Origin: Dickeya zeae NCPPB 2538 | GTDB taxonomy: Bacteria; Pseudomonadota; Gammaproteobacteria; Enterobacterales; Enterobacteriaceae | Reading direction: 5' to 3' | Length of the DNA stretch: 64,000 nt | Assembly: GCF_000406165.1 (NCBI RefSeq) | Contig: NZ_CM001977.1 | Span: 1,928,024 to 1,992,023, forward strand | Part shown: positions 35,001 to 44,086 of the stretch, one piece after another | Layout: each line of letters opens with the position of its first letter | Position numbering within the stretch: the first letter of the stretch is position 1 | Notes under the pieces: generated by a model | The model's database searches: none | Seen by the model: only the letters and a program-made list of their open reading frames with translations | What the model was told of the DNA's origin: nothing | Program-made: the position numbers and the translations under genes

Positions 35001-35080
35001 CCGCGAATAACCCTGAGTGAATCCATGGCCCGCCTCGTCATGATTAACCCAGGCATGATCAACCCATAATCAATGGCACC

Positions 35081-35887
35081 ATGATGAGTCAATCCGTTCT
35101 GCACCGATTCCTGACCCTGCTACTGGCGATGCTGATTGCTGGTTGCGGCGATCGCGTGGAGCTCCATCGCGGTCTTTCTGAAAGCGATGCCAATGAAGTG
35201 ATTGCCGCGTTAGGGGGCTATCACATCGGGGCGGAAAAGCGCATGGATAAAGCGGGTGTCAGTATTCTTATTGATGTCAAGGACATGGAGCGATCCGTCA
35301 ACATTCTCAATGCCGCCGGACTACCCCGTCAGGCTCGCACTAATCTGGGCCAGGTCTTTCAGAAGACCGGCGTGATTTCCACACCGCTGGAAGAACGTGC
35401 TCGTTACATTTATGCCTTGTCTCAGGAAGTGGAATCCACACTCACGCAAATTGACGGTGTGCTGGTGGCGCGGGTTCATGTTGTGCTGCCTGAGCGTATT
35501 GCTCCGGGGGAACCCATTCAACCGGCGTCCGCCGCTGTGTTCATCAAATACCGGCCAGAGCTGGAGCCGGACGGCATTGAGCCGCGTATTCGCCGTATGG
35601 TAGCCAGCAGTATTCCGGGGTTGGCCGGTAAGAGTGAAAAAGACCTGGCTATCGTGTTTGTGCCAGCGGAGCCGTACAAAGATCACATTCCAACCGTATC
35701 ACTGGGGCCGTTTCAACTGATGCCGCAGACCATGACGCAATTACAGTGGCTGGCCGGTTTACTGGCGTTAGCGCTGACGGGCGTATTGGGTTGGCGTTTT
35801 GGTAAGCCCTGGTGGTCACAACGGATAGCCAACAGACAACAGGTGCAACCGGACGTGAGGGCGGAGCATGAACAGCATGCCCGATGA
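35081..35887 (+). CDS. hrcJ: T3SS inner-membrane ring lipoprotein HrcJ (SctJ)
   Basis: A 268-residue YscJ/FliF-family lipoprotein. The signal ends in the lipobox LIAGC with Cys22. Then comes the ring-building domain with VELHRGLSESDANEVIAAL, and a C-terminal TM at about 218-240 (WLAGLLALALTGVLGW). It forms the inner MS-type ring with HrpQ. The 3' end overlaps hrpD by 20 bases. Confidence 0.95.
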   Translation: MMSQSVLHRFLTLLLAMLIAGCGDRVELHRGLSESDANEVIAALGGYHIGAEKRMDKAGVSILIDVKDMERSVNILNAAGLPRQARTNLGQVFQKTGVISTPLEERARYIYALSQEVESTLTQIDGVLVARVHVVLPERIAPGEPIQPASAAVFIKYRPELEPDGIEPRIRRMVASSIPGLAGKSEKDLAIVFVPAEPYKDHIPTVSLGPFQLMPQTMTQLQWLAGLLALALTGVLGWRFGKPWWSQRIANRQQVQPDVRAEHEQHAR

Positions 35888-36449
35888 TAACGACGTCCTG
35901 CGCTGGAACCAGTGGTGGTGTTATGGCTGCCTGCAACAGGCGGACCCAAGCTGGTTCGATGCATCATGCTTTGACGAGAGCGATATAGCGCTGGCATCGG
36001 TGCACCATACCGCCATCCGTCAACGTCTTGGTCTGGAGGAAGCCTATCCCCCTGAGCCGCAAAACGCGTTGCTGCAACTGGGGCAACTGGAGGTGATGGT
36101 GCGTCATCAGGTTCTGGTGCTGATAGCCGCAGTCTGCCGTGAAACGCCAGGTGAATTACCGGATGCACTGGCCATCTGGTGTCGACGACTGGCGAAGGCA
36201 CTGCGCCCCGGTTTGTGGTTGCCACCGTCGCTGACGTTTTCGCAACGCCGGGAACAGGATGCATTGGTGATATTACGCCACCGCTTTCTTGCACCCTGCT
36301 GGAGTCGTTTACAACTGCTGTACCCACGTGACTGGGGTGAACGCACGCAAGAGCCGCTGTCTAAAGACTTACCTGCCAGCCGCATCGCCAGTCTGTGTGA
36401 CGCGATTATCTGGAACGTCGTGACAACGCAGGCATCAGTGGCTGGGTAG
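35868..36449 (+). CDS. hrpD: T3SS sorting-platform accessory HrpD (SctK-like)
   Basis: A 193-residue cytosolic protein with no strong motif. It is Trp-rich near the start (DVLRWNQWWCYGCLQQAD). The order hrcJ-hrpD-hrpE identifies it as HrpD, a YscK/SctK-type factor linking the inner ring to the C-ring. The start codon lies inside hrcJ, implying coupled translation. Confidence 0.85.
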   Translation: MNSMPDDNDVLRWNQWWCYGCLQQADPSWFDASCFDESDIALASVHHTAIRQRLGLEEAYPPEPQNALLQLGQLEVMVRHQVLVLIAAVCRETPGELPDALAIWCRRLAKALRPGLWLPPSLTFSQRREQDALVILRHRFLAPCWSRLQLLYPRDWGERTQEPLSKDLPASRIASLCDAIIWNVVTTQASVAG

Positions 36450-36459
36450 TTTCATTCTA

Positions 36460-36484
36460 AAATAGTTTACTAAATAAACTATTT
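36460..36484. other. AT-rich perfect hairpin between hrpD and hrpE
   Basis: AAATAGTTTA / TAAACTATTT form a 10-base perfect stem with a 5-base loop in the 85-base gap between hrpD and hrpE. It lacks a GC-rich stem and U tract, so it is not a usual terminator. It could be an RNA processing site or operator. Confidence 0.5.
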
Positions 36485-36534
36485 GGCGTTAAGTTATCAA
36501 TCGTGAGTCTCATCACTATCAGGGAGAGGGAAGT

Positions 36535-37143
36535 ATGTTGACCAGACGCTGTTTAAAACTGGTGGCAGGCACCGATATGCAGGATGCAGAGGTGATCCGG
36601 GTTGGGCAATTGCAGCAGCACCAGCACGGGTTGACGGTGATAGAAAAAGCACGGCAGCAGGCTAACGTGTTACTGGATGAAGCCCGCCAGCAGGCGGATG
36701 AGTCTGTGGCGTTGGCGACCATTCAGGCCGAGCGGCAATTCTGGCAGCAGGCGGATGAGATATTACGCGGCTGGCAACAGGAGCGTGAACAGATGGAAAG
36801 CTGGTTGGTATCACAGTGCAACCAATTGCTGAGCGATGCGATGCATCAGATCCTCAACACCGTCCCTGACGCTGAGCGTTACCCGGCGCTGTTGCGCCAG
36901 TTATTGCGCACCCAAGGTGGGGAAGGTAGCGGCACACTGTATTGCCACCCCGACCGTCAGGCCGACGTGTCCGCCTGGCTGACCAAACACAGCCATCTGG
37001 GCTGGAAACTCAGCAACGATGAGGCACTGACGCAGGATACCCTGAAGCTGATTACCGCGCAGGGTGTCATGACCCTGAGCTGGCAGCGGGCGGTAGAGCA
37101 ACTGTTGCCACAAGGCCCGACGCCGACGTTAAACGGCGTGTGA
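36535..37143 (+). CDS. hrpE: T3SS ATPase stator protein HrpE (SctL)
   Basis: A 202-residue YscL/FliH-type protein. The N-terminal half is a Gln/Ala-rich helix (VIEKARQQANVLLDEARQQA) and the C-terminal half a compact ATPase-binding domain. It regulates HrcN. AGGGAG with GGGAAG lies just before the ATG. It is the last hrp gene before the inserted segment; in related clusters hrpF follows directly. Confidence 0.9.
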   Translation: MLTRRCLKLVAGTDMQDAEVIRVGQLQQHQHGLTVIEKARQQANVLLDEARQQADESVALATIQAERQFWQQADEILRGWQQEREQMESWLVSQCNQLLSDAMHQILNTVPDAERYPALLRQLLRTQGGEGSGTLYCHPDRQADVSAWLTKHSHLGWKLSNDEALTQDTLKLITAQGVMTLSWQRAVEQLLPQGPTPTLNGV

Positions 37144-37211
37144 TGACGAGCCCTGGGGCAAACCGCAATACGTCGTTACTCTGACACATGTAATACTACG
37201 GATAATCCCAG

Positions 37212-37233
37212 CCGGTGACACTTATGTCGCCGG
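37212..37233 (+). terminator. Hairpin downstream of hrpE
   Basis: A 9-base stem (CCGGTGACA / TGTCGCCGG, one wobble) with a 4-base loop lies about 70 bases after hrpE and is followed by a T-containing stretch. It may end the hrpA-hrpE transcript. Confidence 0.4.
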
Positions 37234-37339
37234 TTGTCTGTATCTTCCCACCTGTTGCTGCACTATTACTGTAAGCGCGGTTGCACAATTCCAGGGTGGT
37301 GCCCGGCAACGTTCCGGGCCTGCTGTTTGGCATGTCTTC

Positions 37340-37363
37340 ATACCCTAAATAACTCGAGTTGCA
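37340..37363. repeat. Truncated ERIC end
   Basis: ATACCCTAAATAACTCGAG plus TTGCA matches one terminal arm of ERIC (as in the right arms of the two complete elements here, in reverse orientation). The rest of the element is missing. It lies between hrpE and the inserted genes. Confidence 0.6.
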
Positions 37364-37395
37364 ATATGGCGGGTATCTCGTAACGGAATAGTCAA

Positions 37396-38712
37396 ATGGT
37401 CAATAGCGGAACCCAGACATCATCGATGATGGTGAAGGTAATGAAGGTTGTCGTGGTGGTGCTCGGCACCGGGGTGTTAAGTTCCTGTGCCCACCAGCAC
37501 AAGCCTCCCGGCGAATGTCGGGATATTAATAGCTTGCTGACAGCGCACGGTATCACTGACACGCCTACAGGGCTACCTACGCCAGATGAAAGTTTTGAAC
37601 AATGGAAAACTGAGGTACGTCAGGAGGCCCTTTCTCAGGGAATTACGGCGGACACCTTTGACCGTGCATTTGCGGGTCTGACCCCAGACAACGACGTAGT
37701 GGCGGCTACGCAAAAACAGCCTGAAGTGATCGTGCCGGTGTGGACCTACATTGCACAGCGGGTGACGCCGGATAACCTGGCACAAGGGAAAACCTTGCTC
37801 AAACAATACCAGAAGGTGACGGCGCGTATTGAGCAGCGCTATCAGGTTGAGCCTCCCTTGCTGTTCGCTTTCCTCTCCATTGAGAGCAATTATGGCGCGA
37901 ATACCGGCAACAAAGCGGTTGTCCGTTCGCTGGCGACATTGGATTACTACCATTATCGACGGGCGTTTAACCGGCAGAATCTGATGGCGGCGTTACGCAT
38001 GATTCAAAACGGCGATGCGCGGCCAGAGCAGATAAAAGGCTCCTGGGCTGGCGCAATGGGGATGCCCCAGTTCATACCCACCTCCTATCTGCAATACGCC
38101 GTGGATTTTGATGGCGATCGTCGCCCTGATATCTGGATCTCTTTCCCAGACACACTGGCGTCAGTGGCAAATTACATGCAGCAAGCCAAATGGAAAGCGG
38201 GCGTGCCCTGGGGGATGGAGGTCAATCTGCCCGCCAATTTCGATTATGCCGTTTCCGGTTTGGATAATCAGAAAACGGTTGCTGACTGGCAAGCGCTTGG
38301 GGTGAAAACGGCCGTGCCCCGAGACCTGATGTTGCTGTCTGCCGAGAAAGCCTCGATATTGCTGCCGGTCGGCAAGAATGGCCCGGCGTTTCTGGTCACA
38401 GATAACTTCCGTGCCATTCTGCGGTATAACAATTACGTTTCCTACGCGCTGACCGTTGGGTTGCTGTCGGATAACTACCAGCACGATACGCCAGTACTCA
38501 AACCCTGGCCGCAGCAGGAAACGCCGTTGACGCGCAAAGAGCGCGAGGCGCTGCAAATTCTGCTACAGGAAAAACAGCGCTATCAGGGTGCTATCGATGG
38601 CAACATTGGAAGCGGCACCACGCAGGCAATCCGTACTTATCAGCAGCAACAAGGGTTAGCGGCGGACGGGTATCCCGATCACGCCTTGCTTGATAGATTG
38701 CGCTGTGGCTAA
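37396..38712 (+). CDS. MltB-type lytic murein transglycosylase, lipoprotein
   Basis: A 438-residue periplasmic enzyme. The signal ends in the lipobox LSSC (Cys31). The SLT_2/MltB catalytic domain covers about 65-350 with catalytic Glu163 in SIESNYG, plus GAMGMPQFIPTSYL and VDFDGDRRPDIW. A peptidoglycan-binding domain follows at 375-435 (AIDGNIGSGTTQAIRTYQQQ). It cleaves the glycan to 1,6-anhydromuramyl ends. Next to T3SS genes it could open the wall for injectisome assembly, as dedicated transglycosylases do elsewhere. No hrp box precedes it, so co-regulation is unproven. Confidence 0.88.
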   Translation: MVNSGTQTSSMMVKVMKVVVVVLGTGVLSSCAHQHKPPGECRDINSLLTAHGITDTPTGLPTPDESFEQWKTEVRQEALSQGITADTFDRAFAGLTPDNDVVAATQKQPEVIVPVWTYIAQRVTPDNLAQGKTLLKQYQKVTARIEQRYQVEPPLLFAFLSIESNYGANTGNKAVVRSLATLDYYHYRRAFNRQNLMAALRMIQNGDARPEQIKGSWAGAMGMPQFIPTSYLQYAVDFDGDRRPDIWISFPDTLASVANYMQQAKWKAGVPWGMEVNLPANFDYAVSGLDNQKTVADWQALGVKTAVPRDLMLLSAEKASILLPVGKNGPAFLVTDNFRAILRYNNYVSYALTVGLLSDNYQHDTPVLKPWPQQETPLTRKEREALQILLQEKQRYQGAIDGNIGSGTTQAIRTYQQQQGLAADGYPDHALLDRLRCG

Positions 38713-38764
38713 CCCCGATGGTTTTTTGCGCGTCGTCACGATGTCACCGTTCACGTGTCATCAT

Positions 38765-39931
38765 TCATGATGTCACAATATTGTGCGCTGCCTGCACCAG
38801 CAGGTCGGCGCACGACTCGCTCATCGGCCCCAACAGACCGTGAATACCGAGTGTGTGTCCGACATCGGGCAGCCGCGTGATATCAACATGCGCAAAGCGG
38901 TGTCGGACTCGCTCGAATAATGCCACTTCGGCGGCCACATTGACCTGCGTATCCATCTCGCCGAAATAACAGAGAATACGGCTTTGACAGTGTGCCAGGT
39001 GCTCAATTTCCGGTAATTCACTCTGATACCACTGTTTCCACCAGGCGTAAGACGAGTGGGTGAATGGCGCGTCGGCTGGCCACGGCTCCTGATCGTCATG
39101 CCCTAACACCATCGCACTCTGTTGCTCGAAACTCGCCTGTAATGTGGCCGTCATGTCATCAAAATCCGCTTGCTCCCAATATCCCTTGTAGGGCAACAGA
39201 TCGTTGATAGGTTGCAGGAACGCCAGCGGGCTGTGACCAAATCCGTTTTTTAACTCCTCCAATGTCAGCCGGTCACCAGCACGCGGAATGGCTTTCAGCC
39301 AGGTGACCGTGCGGTAAATCAACTGCCATTCCATCAGTTGTTTCATGGAGGAAAACAGTGGGGAGATCAATATCAGGGCTTTAGCCGTGACGGTGTAACG
39401 TGCCATCAGGCGGCTAAGATTAACCGTGCCTTCGGAATGACCCAGCAAAATGAGGTTGTGACGGTCGATGTGTGGCAGGTCGATGGCGTACTGATAGAGC
39501 GTATACAGGTCATCACATTGACTTTGTGGGGTGACCGTCTGGCGAACGGCGGCGTCGATAAATAAACGCCGGTATGCCAGATCACGGTTGAATAGGTATT
39601 CCGGGTTATCCAGCGTCTTGTCGCGTGGGTGACTTTTGACGCCACGGCCATCAAACCGCAGCACCGCCAGCCCGGCGTCCAGAAGGTCCTGCGCCAGACA
39701 GCTAAAAACAAAATCCGCCTGAGTGCCACTATTGCCAAGCAGGTAATGACGTTCGTGCATACCGCTACCGGGCACCAGCATCACTAATGGATAGCGCCCT
39801 GTGGGAGTTTGCGGGTAGTTGATCTGACCGGTGAGGGTGGCTTTCCCATCCTGCGATTGCAGTGCAAATGTTTGCACCGGGTATTTCTCATTTAACTGGT
39901 CATTTTCAAGATAGGTTTTCACCGCGCTCAC
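38765..39931 (-). CDS. Alpha/beta-hydrolase
   Basis: A 388-residue cytosolic alpha/beta-hydrolase without a signal peptide. The oxyanion block is MLVPGSGMHER at 51-61, the nucleophile elbow GHSEG at 164-168 with Ser166, and the distal DVGHTLGIHG supplies the likely catalytic His. It resembles acyl-peptide or carboxylester hydrolases (COG1073 type). It points back toward the transglycosylase and is divergent from the next hydrolase. The substrate is unknown. Confidence 0.8.
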   Translation of the reverse strand: MSAVKTYLENDQLNEKYPVQTFALQSQDGKATLTGQINYPQTPTGRYPLVMLVPGSGMHERHYLLGNSGTQADFVFSCLAQDLLDAGLAVLRFDGRGVKSHPRDKTLDNPEYLFNRDLAYRRLFIDAAVRQTVTPQSQCDDLYTLYQYAIDLPHIDRHNLILLGHSEGTVNLSRLMARYTVTAKALILISPLFSSMKQLMEWQLIYRTVTWLKAIPRAGDRLTLEELKNGFGHSPLAFLQPINDLLPYKGYWEQADFDDMTATLQASFEQQSAMVLGHDDQEPWPADAPFTHSSYAWWKQWYQSELPEIEHLAHCQSRILCYFGEMDTQVNVAAEVALFERVRHRFAHVDITRLPDVGHTLGIHGLLGPMSESCADLLVQAAHNIVTS

Positions 39932-40273
39932 TCCTGATAGCCCTGACTATGCTCTGGCAGTGTAAGACCACCGAGGTTGGGTTGTCTTGCGCTGTCGCAG
40001 GTCTGTTTGACCACCACACAACCCCCACCGCGTTCACCGGCACGCCTCATCTTGTAGTCTGCATTCGTTCGGCTCCGCCAGTCCGCTGAGAGGGTATTTG
40101 GACGACTGGCGCTTGCCCGAACCGTTATCGCAATGGACGCGGTGTCGCTGGTTTTACACCATCGTTATGGCCTGAATTTCCGTTGTTATCACACAGCCTT
40201 GCAGGCGCGAGCCGCGCTACATTGCCCAATGAAGATGCATAAATCTAATCGATTGAAAACCAAGAGGTTACCT
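39932..40273. other. Divergent region between two hydrolase genes
   Basis: 342 non-coding bases that should hold promoters for both flanking genes. An in-frame upstream ATG at 40133 exists but has no ribosome site. No repeats or operators were recognised. Confidence 0.45.
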
Positions 40274-41323
40274 ATGGATAAAGTACTAATCTGGTTCTGC
40301 GGCACGGGCACCACGAAACAGGATTTTCTCGCTAATGTTGAAATCAGCGGTTTCAGCGCCGTCGTCGCTATCGACGGCATCGGCACTGCCGCCATGTTGA
40401 CCAAAACGCAGGCATTGGCCAAACGCGCCAGTTGGGGCGGCAGCTTTGTCGATATGAGCGAAACGCTGGGTGTGCTTTATGATCAAGCTAATGGTTATGA
40501 CGACCGTGCCGGTGTAGTAACGCTGGATAGCCTGTTCCCGCTGGTGGATTATCTTAAGACGCTGAAAGAATACCAACTGGTCGTGGGCGGGCACAGCCGC
40601 GGTGCGGCGGTGGGCTTAACCGAGTTTCTGGCTGAGCTGTATCATCTGGCGGTGCAAAATCAGGAGCCGGGCGTCTGGGCTAACGCGAAAACGATCCGAC
40701 TGGTGGTGGTCGACCCGGTGCAGGGACAGCAGAGTACGGATAAAGACACCAACGCCTTTAACGCGATTCTGAAGGATAAAACCCTGGCGCAGATCCTGGC
40801 TGAACTGGAAAGCAAATGGTTCGGCGGGCGAGAGGTGTTCGATACCATCGTCTACAGCGCCCGGTATGATGCTCGCTCCAGCTTTGCCTTTGATTACCGC
40901 TGGTATCATTTCATCACCGAACAAATGGGCAAACAGGCCGGTCCCGCCAAACGTGCGAAACTGGTGATGGCTGGTTTCCGCCACTCGGCACCGGTCAGCA
41001 AAGAAGACGAAATCTCTGCGTTGTACCAGGGTAAAGGCGTCGCGCCGATTGCGTTTTTACAGCAACTGGTGTCGTTCGACCCTAACTGGGAACAATCGGC
41101 CCGCCTGCTGAGTCAGATTGAAAACGCTTATCTCGACCAGCTTGCGGCGGGTGCGAAAACCGACCTGATCACCCAACTGGACAAACAGACCAGCCTGTTG
41201 TCCTACGGTATTACCGGCCTTATCGGTGGCAAGTCGCTGCAGAAAACGCTCTCTTCCGATAACCCGCAGAAACCGGAATACCGCCGCTTCTACCGCTATC
41301 AGTATGGGACGACGACGTTTTAA
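40274..41323 (+). CDS. Lipase-like protein with GHSRG nucleophile motif
   Basis: A 349-residue protein with no signal peptide or TM segment. It begins MDKVLIWFCGTGTTKQDFL; the FCGTGTTK segment resembles the oxyanion region, and GGHSRGAA (GHSRG 106-110, Ser108) the nucleophile elbow, of DUF2235/Tle-like phospholipases. Residues beyond 200 match no family I know. The ATG at 40274 has AAGAGGT 7 bases upstream; earlier frames are discarded. It is separated from rdrA by a strong terminator, so it is its own unit. It may be an effector, a toxin or a defence accessory; none is demonstrated. Confidence 0.7.
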   Translation: MDKVLIWFCGTGTTKQDFLANVEISGFSAVVAIDGIGTAAMLTKTQALAKRASWGGSFVDMSETLGVLYDQANGYDDRAGVVTLDSLFPLVDYLKTLKEYQLVVGGHSRGAAVGLTEFLAELYHLAVQNQEPGVWANAKTIRLVVVDPVQGQQSTDKDTNAFNAILKDKTLAQILAELESKWFGGREVFDTIVYSARYDARSSFAFDYRWYHFITEQMGKQAGPAKRAKLVMAGFRHSAPVSKEDEISALYQGKGVAPIAFLQQLVSFDPNWEQSARLLSQIENAYLDQLAAGAKTDLITQLDKQTSLLSYGITGLIGGKSLQKTLSSDNPQKPEYRRFYRYQYGTTTF

Positions 41324-41351
41324 TCCTCCTTCGGTTTAATCTTCGACCACG

Positions 41352-41380
41352 GGCCGCTATCGGTGATAGCGGCCTTTTTT
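41352..41380 (+). terminator. Strong Rho-independent terminator
   Basis: GGCCGCTATC / GATAGCGGCC (10 bp, perfect) with a 3-base loop, followed by six T. It ends the lipase-like gene and isolates it from rdrA. Confidence 0.93.
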
Positions 41381-41488
41381 GCTATCTCCGCTTGATATTT
41401 TCATTAATTCTGCTTATCTATTTTTTCCTTCCTGTCACCGTATTAATAGACAGTTATTGTTTTTAATAATTATTTTCAAAAGGGATTA

Positions 41489-44083
41489 ATGGTGAGTGAA
41501 ATTATTCTTAACCTGAATTTACCCGAATATCAGGACGACTTTCTTGCGGAAACAACAGACAGCAACCAGCTTTGGCAACAGCAGGCGAACCGGAAGCTGG
41601 TCGGGTTGCTTAGAACGATGGGGAATGATGCCCATCGATATAAAACACAATGTCAACCCGACAGCAAAGAAACGCATCAGAAGCTGAGCAGTTACCATCA
41701 CGCTATCTTTATCAGCGGGGCGCGTGGTGCCGGGAAAACGGTATTTCTGAAAAATGCTAAAGCAATTTGGCAGCATGAAACCGATAAGCAGGACAAGCAG
41801 GAAAGGAAGCCTAACTTGCATTTTATGCCGGTAATTGACCCGACATTGCTCAATATCAATGAGCGATTTTCTGAGGTGATCATCGCCTCGGTATACGCGG
41901 CGGTGGAAGGTAAATTAACCAATCAGGCTACTTCTCAAACATTGAAAGATGACTTCTATCATAGACTGAAAGACCTGTCCGGCGCACTGGTCAAGCCTTC
42001 AGAGCTGGCGGAGTTACGTGGCATTGATCGCATTCAGAAGTACCGCTCCGGTATTCATCTGGAACAGTACTTTCATCAGTTCCTGATCGCCAGCGTCAGA
42101 TTGTTGGGCTGTGATGCACTGGTGCTGCCGATTGATGATGTGGATATGAAGATCAGCAACGGCTTTGAGGTGCTGGATGATATCCGTTGCCTGCTGTCCT
42201 GCCCGCTGGTGCTGCCGCTGGTCAGCGGCGATGACAAACTCTATCGCCATCTGGTGACCCTGCAATTTGAGGGGGAATTGGTCAAAAATAAAGAAGCCAG
42301 TAATGCGGAAGAAGGGCGACGAGAGGCGATGCGATTATCGGATGCGTACCTGACCAAAGTGTTTCCGCATCCCGCCCGCCTGCCTTTACAGCCCATTGAT
42401 CAGTTATTGCCGCAGTTGGTCATTCAGGATAAAGAACATGCCGAACCGATGACCTATGGCGATTACGCCGCCGCCATTAAACGCGTTTTTTATCCGTTGT
42501 GTAACGGTCAGGAGCGCAGCACCGACTGGCCACAACCTGCTAACGCCCGAGAAGTGACACAACTGGTGCGCTTGCTGCCGCCGCATGGGTTGAAACCGTC
42601 GAATAATAATCAGGAAGCACTATGGCGCACGTTTAGCCACTGGGCAGAAGCAAAACAGGATGGAGCGGCGTTAACCAACGCCGAGTCTTATCTGTATCTG
42701 CATACAGCGCAAAAACCAGAAGATTTTTCACTGGCTAGGTTAATTGCGTTTAACCCGTTGCTGCAAAAAGAGCGCTATTACTGGGCGAAAAAGCATTTTT
42801 ACTCGCAACAGGTTGAACGAATAAATGAACTGAAAACCGCAAGTGGCCGAGGTGAGGATTTTAACCGGAAAATTTTGGATACTGTGTTTTCTGAGAACCT
42901 GCCGGTACTTCGCAGTATGCCTGCACTGGAATATATTAAAGAGCCACTTTTTTTATCCGGCGATGTCGTCAAAGCAGAGTTAGAAGCGCGCCTTTTTATC
43001 GCACTCTATACCCATCATGATTATTACAGTCAACAGAAAGGGCGGCGTTATCATGTCTTCTTTAGCCGGGCGTTTGAAATTCTGACATGGTCAATGCTGG
43101 CGGTAACCAATAATCTTTCTTTTTCTAATTTTTCATCGTCCTGTGATATTAAATCGATTATTGGGAATGTTTTTAAAAACATTCCTTTCTATTCTATTTT
43201 TGCTATGAATCCGACAAAATCAATTGATGAAAATGAGAGTGGTGATGACCAGACTGATGATGGTGAGGATAAATATCAACAAGAGATCCAATCATTTATT
43301 GAAGAAATAGATGTGTGGATCAAGGCTAATCGAGAGGTATTTGCTGATTTTTCAGGAAAAAACTTAATGCCGTTAATTACTGCGGTATTCAATAAAGTAT
43401 TTACTCAGTTGCATATTTTACGTAGTAACTTTGATGTAAAAAAAAGTGATTTCAGCAATGAATTCCTGTCAGATATAACAAAACGCTTCAGTTATATTTT
43501 TATTAATGCATTAGCGTCATTTGTGCGGGATGGTGAAGTCGTCAACACCAACGTAGCTGTCAGTGCCAGTTCCGCAGTAGTCAGGGATAATGCAACCTTT
43601 CTTCGCAGGGACAGAACACTGGTTAGAAATTTGAAGGGATTATGTCCTATTGAAGGATGGCATACCATTAATGAAGATGGCAGTTTTAAACATGAGGACT
43701 TTGTACGATTAGTCAATGCGATGAGTGTTCATCCCATTTTTACATTATATGACTCTTCGTTTCATCGCATTGGTTTACAACACAGTAGTGGAGTAAGTGG
43801 GAATGTATGGAGTAAGGTGACTTCTGAATCGAAGTTTTCCTCTATGAGTGTATATGATTTGAAAAAGGATTATTTTGATCGGACGGGAAGTAAAATAATT
43901 AAAACGAGAGAAGTCAAGGAATGGGCGATTAGTCAATTCGATGTCGCTAAATTAATGTTTGACAGGATCAATGAGTTACGTGATACCGATCCTAAAACAC
44001 GAAAATGGATTGATGGAAAAGGATATACATCCCGACTTTATAATGGATTGCGTCAGGCATTAGATAGCAAAACTAAGGATTAA
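41489..44083 (+). CDS. rdrA: RADAR system P-loop ATPase RdrA
   Basis: An 864-residue cytosolic ATPase. Walker A is GARGAGKT at 77-84 and Walker B VLPIDDVD ending at 219. The rest is large, helical and poorly conserved. The central part (about residues 540-860) is visibly richer in A and T than flanking hrp genes, a sign of horizontal transfer. Three bases separate it from a divergent adenosine deaminase of RdrB type. This ATPase-deaminase pair, with these sizes, is the RADAR anti-phage system, in which RdrA assembles with RdrB shells. AAGGGA lies before ATG 41489 and GTG 41492; either could start. Family by architecture; not searched. Confidence 0.82.
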   Translation: MVSEIILNLNLPEYQDDFLAETTDSNQLWQQQANRKLVGLLRTMGNDAHRYKTQCQPDSKETHQKLSSYHHAIFISGARGAGKTVFLKNAKAIWQHETDKQDKQERKPNLHFMPVIDPTLLNINERFSEVIIASVYAAVEGKLTNQATSQTLKDDFYHRLKDLSGALVKPSELAELRGIDRIQKYRSGIHLEQYFHQFLIASVRLLGCDALVLPIDDVDMKISNGFEVLDDIRCLLSCPLVLPLVSGDDKLYRHLVTLQFEGELVKNKEASNAEEGRREAMRLSDAYLTKVFPHPARLPLQPIDQLLPQLVIQDKEHAEPMTYGDYAAAIKRVFYPLCNGQERSTDWPQPANAREVTQLVRLLPPHGLKPSNNNQEALWRTFSHWAEAKQDGAALTNAESYLYLHTAQKPEDFSLARLIAFNPLLQKERYYWAKKHFYSQQVERINELKTASGRGEDFNRKILDTVFSENLPVLRSMPALEYIKEPLFLSGDVVKAELEARLFIALYTHHDYYSQQKGRRYHVFFSRAFEILTWSMLAVTNNLSFSNFSSSCDIKSIIGNVFKNIPFYSIFAMNPTKSIDENESGDDQTDDGEDKYQQEIQSFIEEIDVWIKANREVFADFSGKNLMPLITAVFNKVFTQLHILRSNFDVKKSDFSNEFLSDITKRFSYIFINALASFVRDGEVVNTNVAVSASSAVVRDNATFLRRDRTLVRNLKGLCPIEGWHTINEDGSFKHEDFVRLVNAMSVHPIFTLYDSSFHRIGLQHSSGVSGNVWSKVTSESKFSSMSVYDLKKDYFDRTGSKIIKTREVKEWAISQFDVAKLMFDRINELRDTDPKTRKWIDGKGYTSRLYNGLRQALDSKTKD

Positions 44084-44086
44084 CCC

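Noticed and set aside
37408..37440. GGAACC near the start of the transglycosylase gene
   Set aside because: It lies inside the coding region and no CCAC follows at the right distance.
41381..41488. Sigma-70 promoter candidate TTGATA-N17-TATCTA before rdrA
   Set aside because: The -10 matches poorly; the region is AT-rich enough to give such hits by chance.
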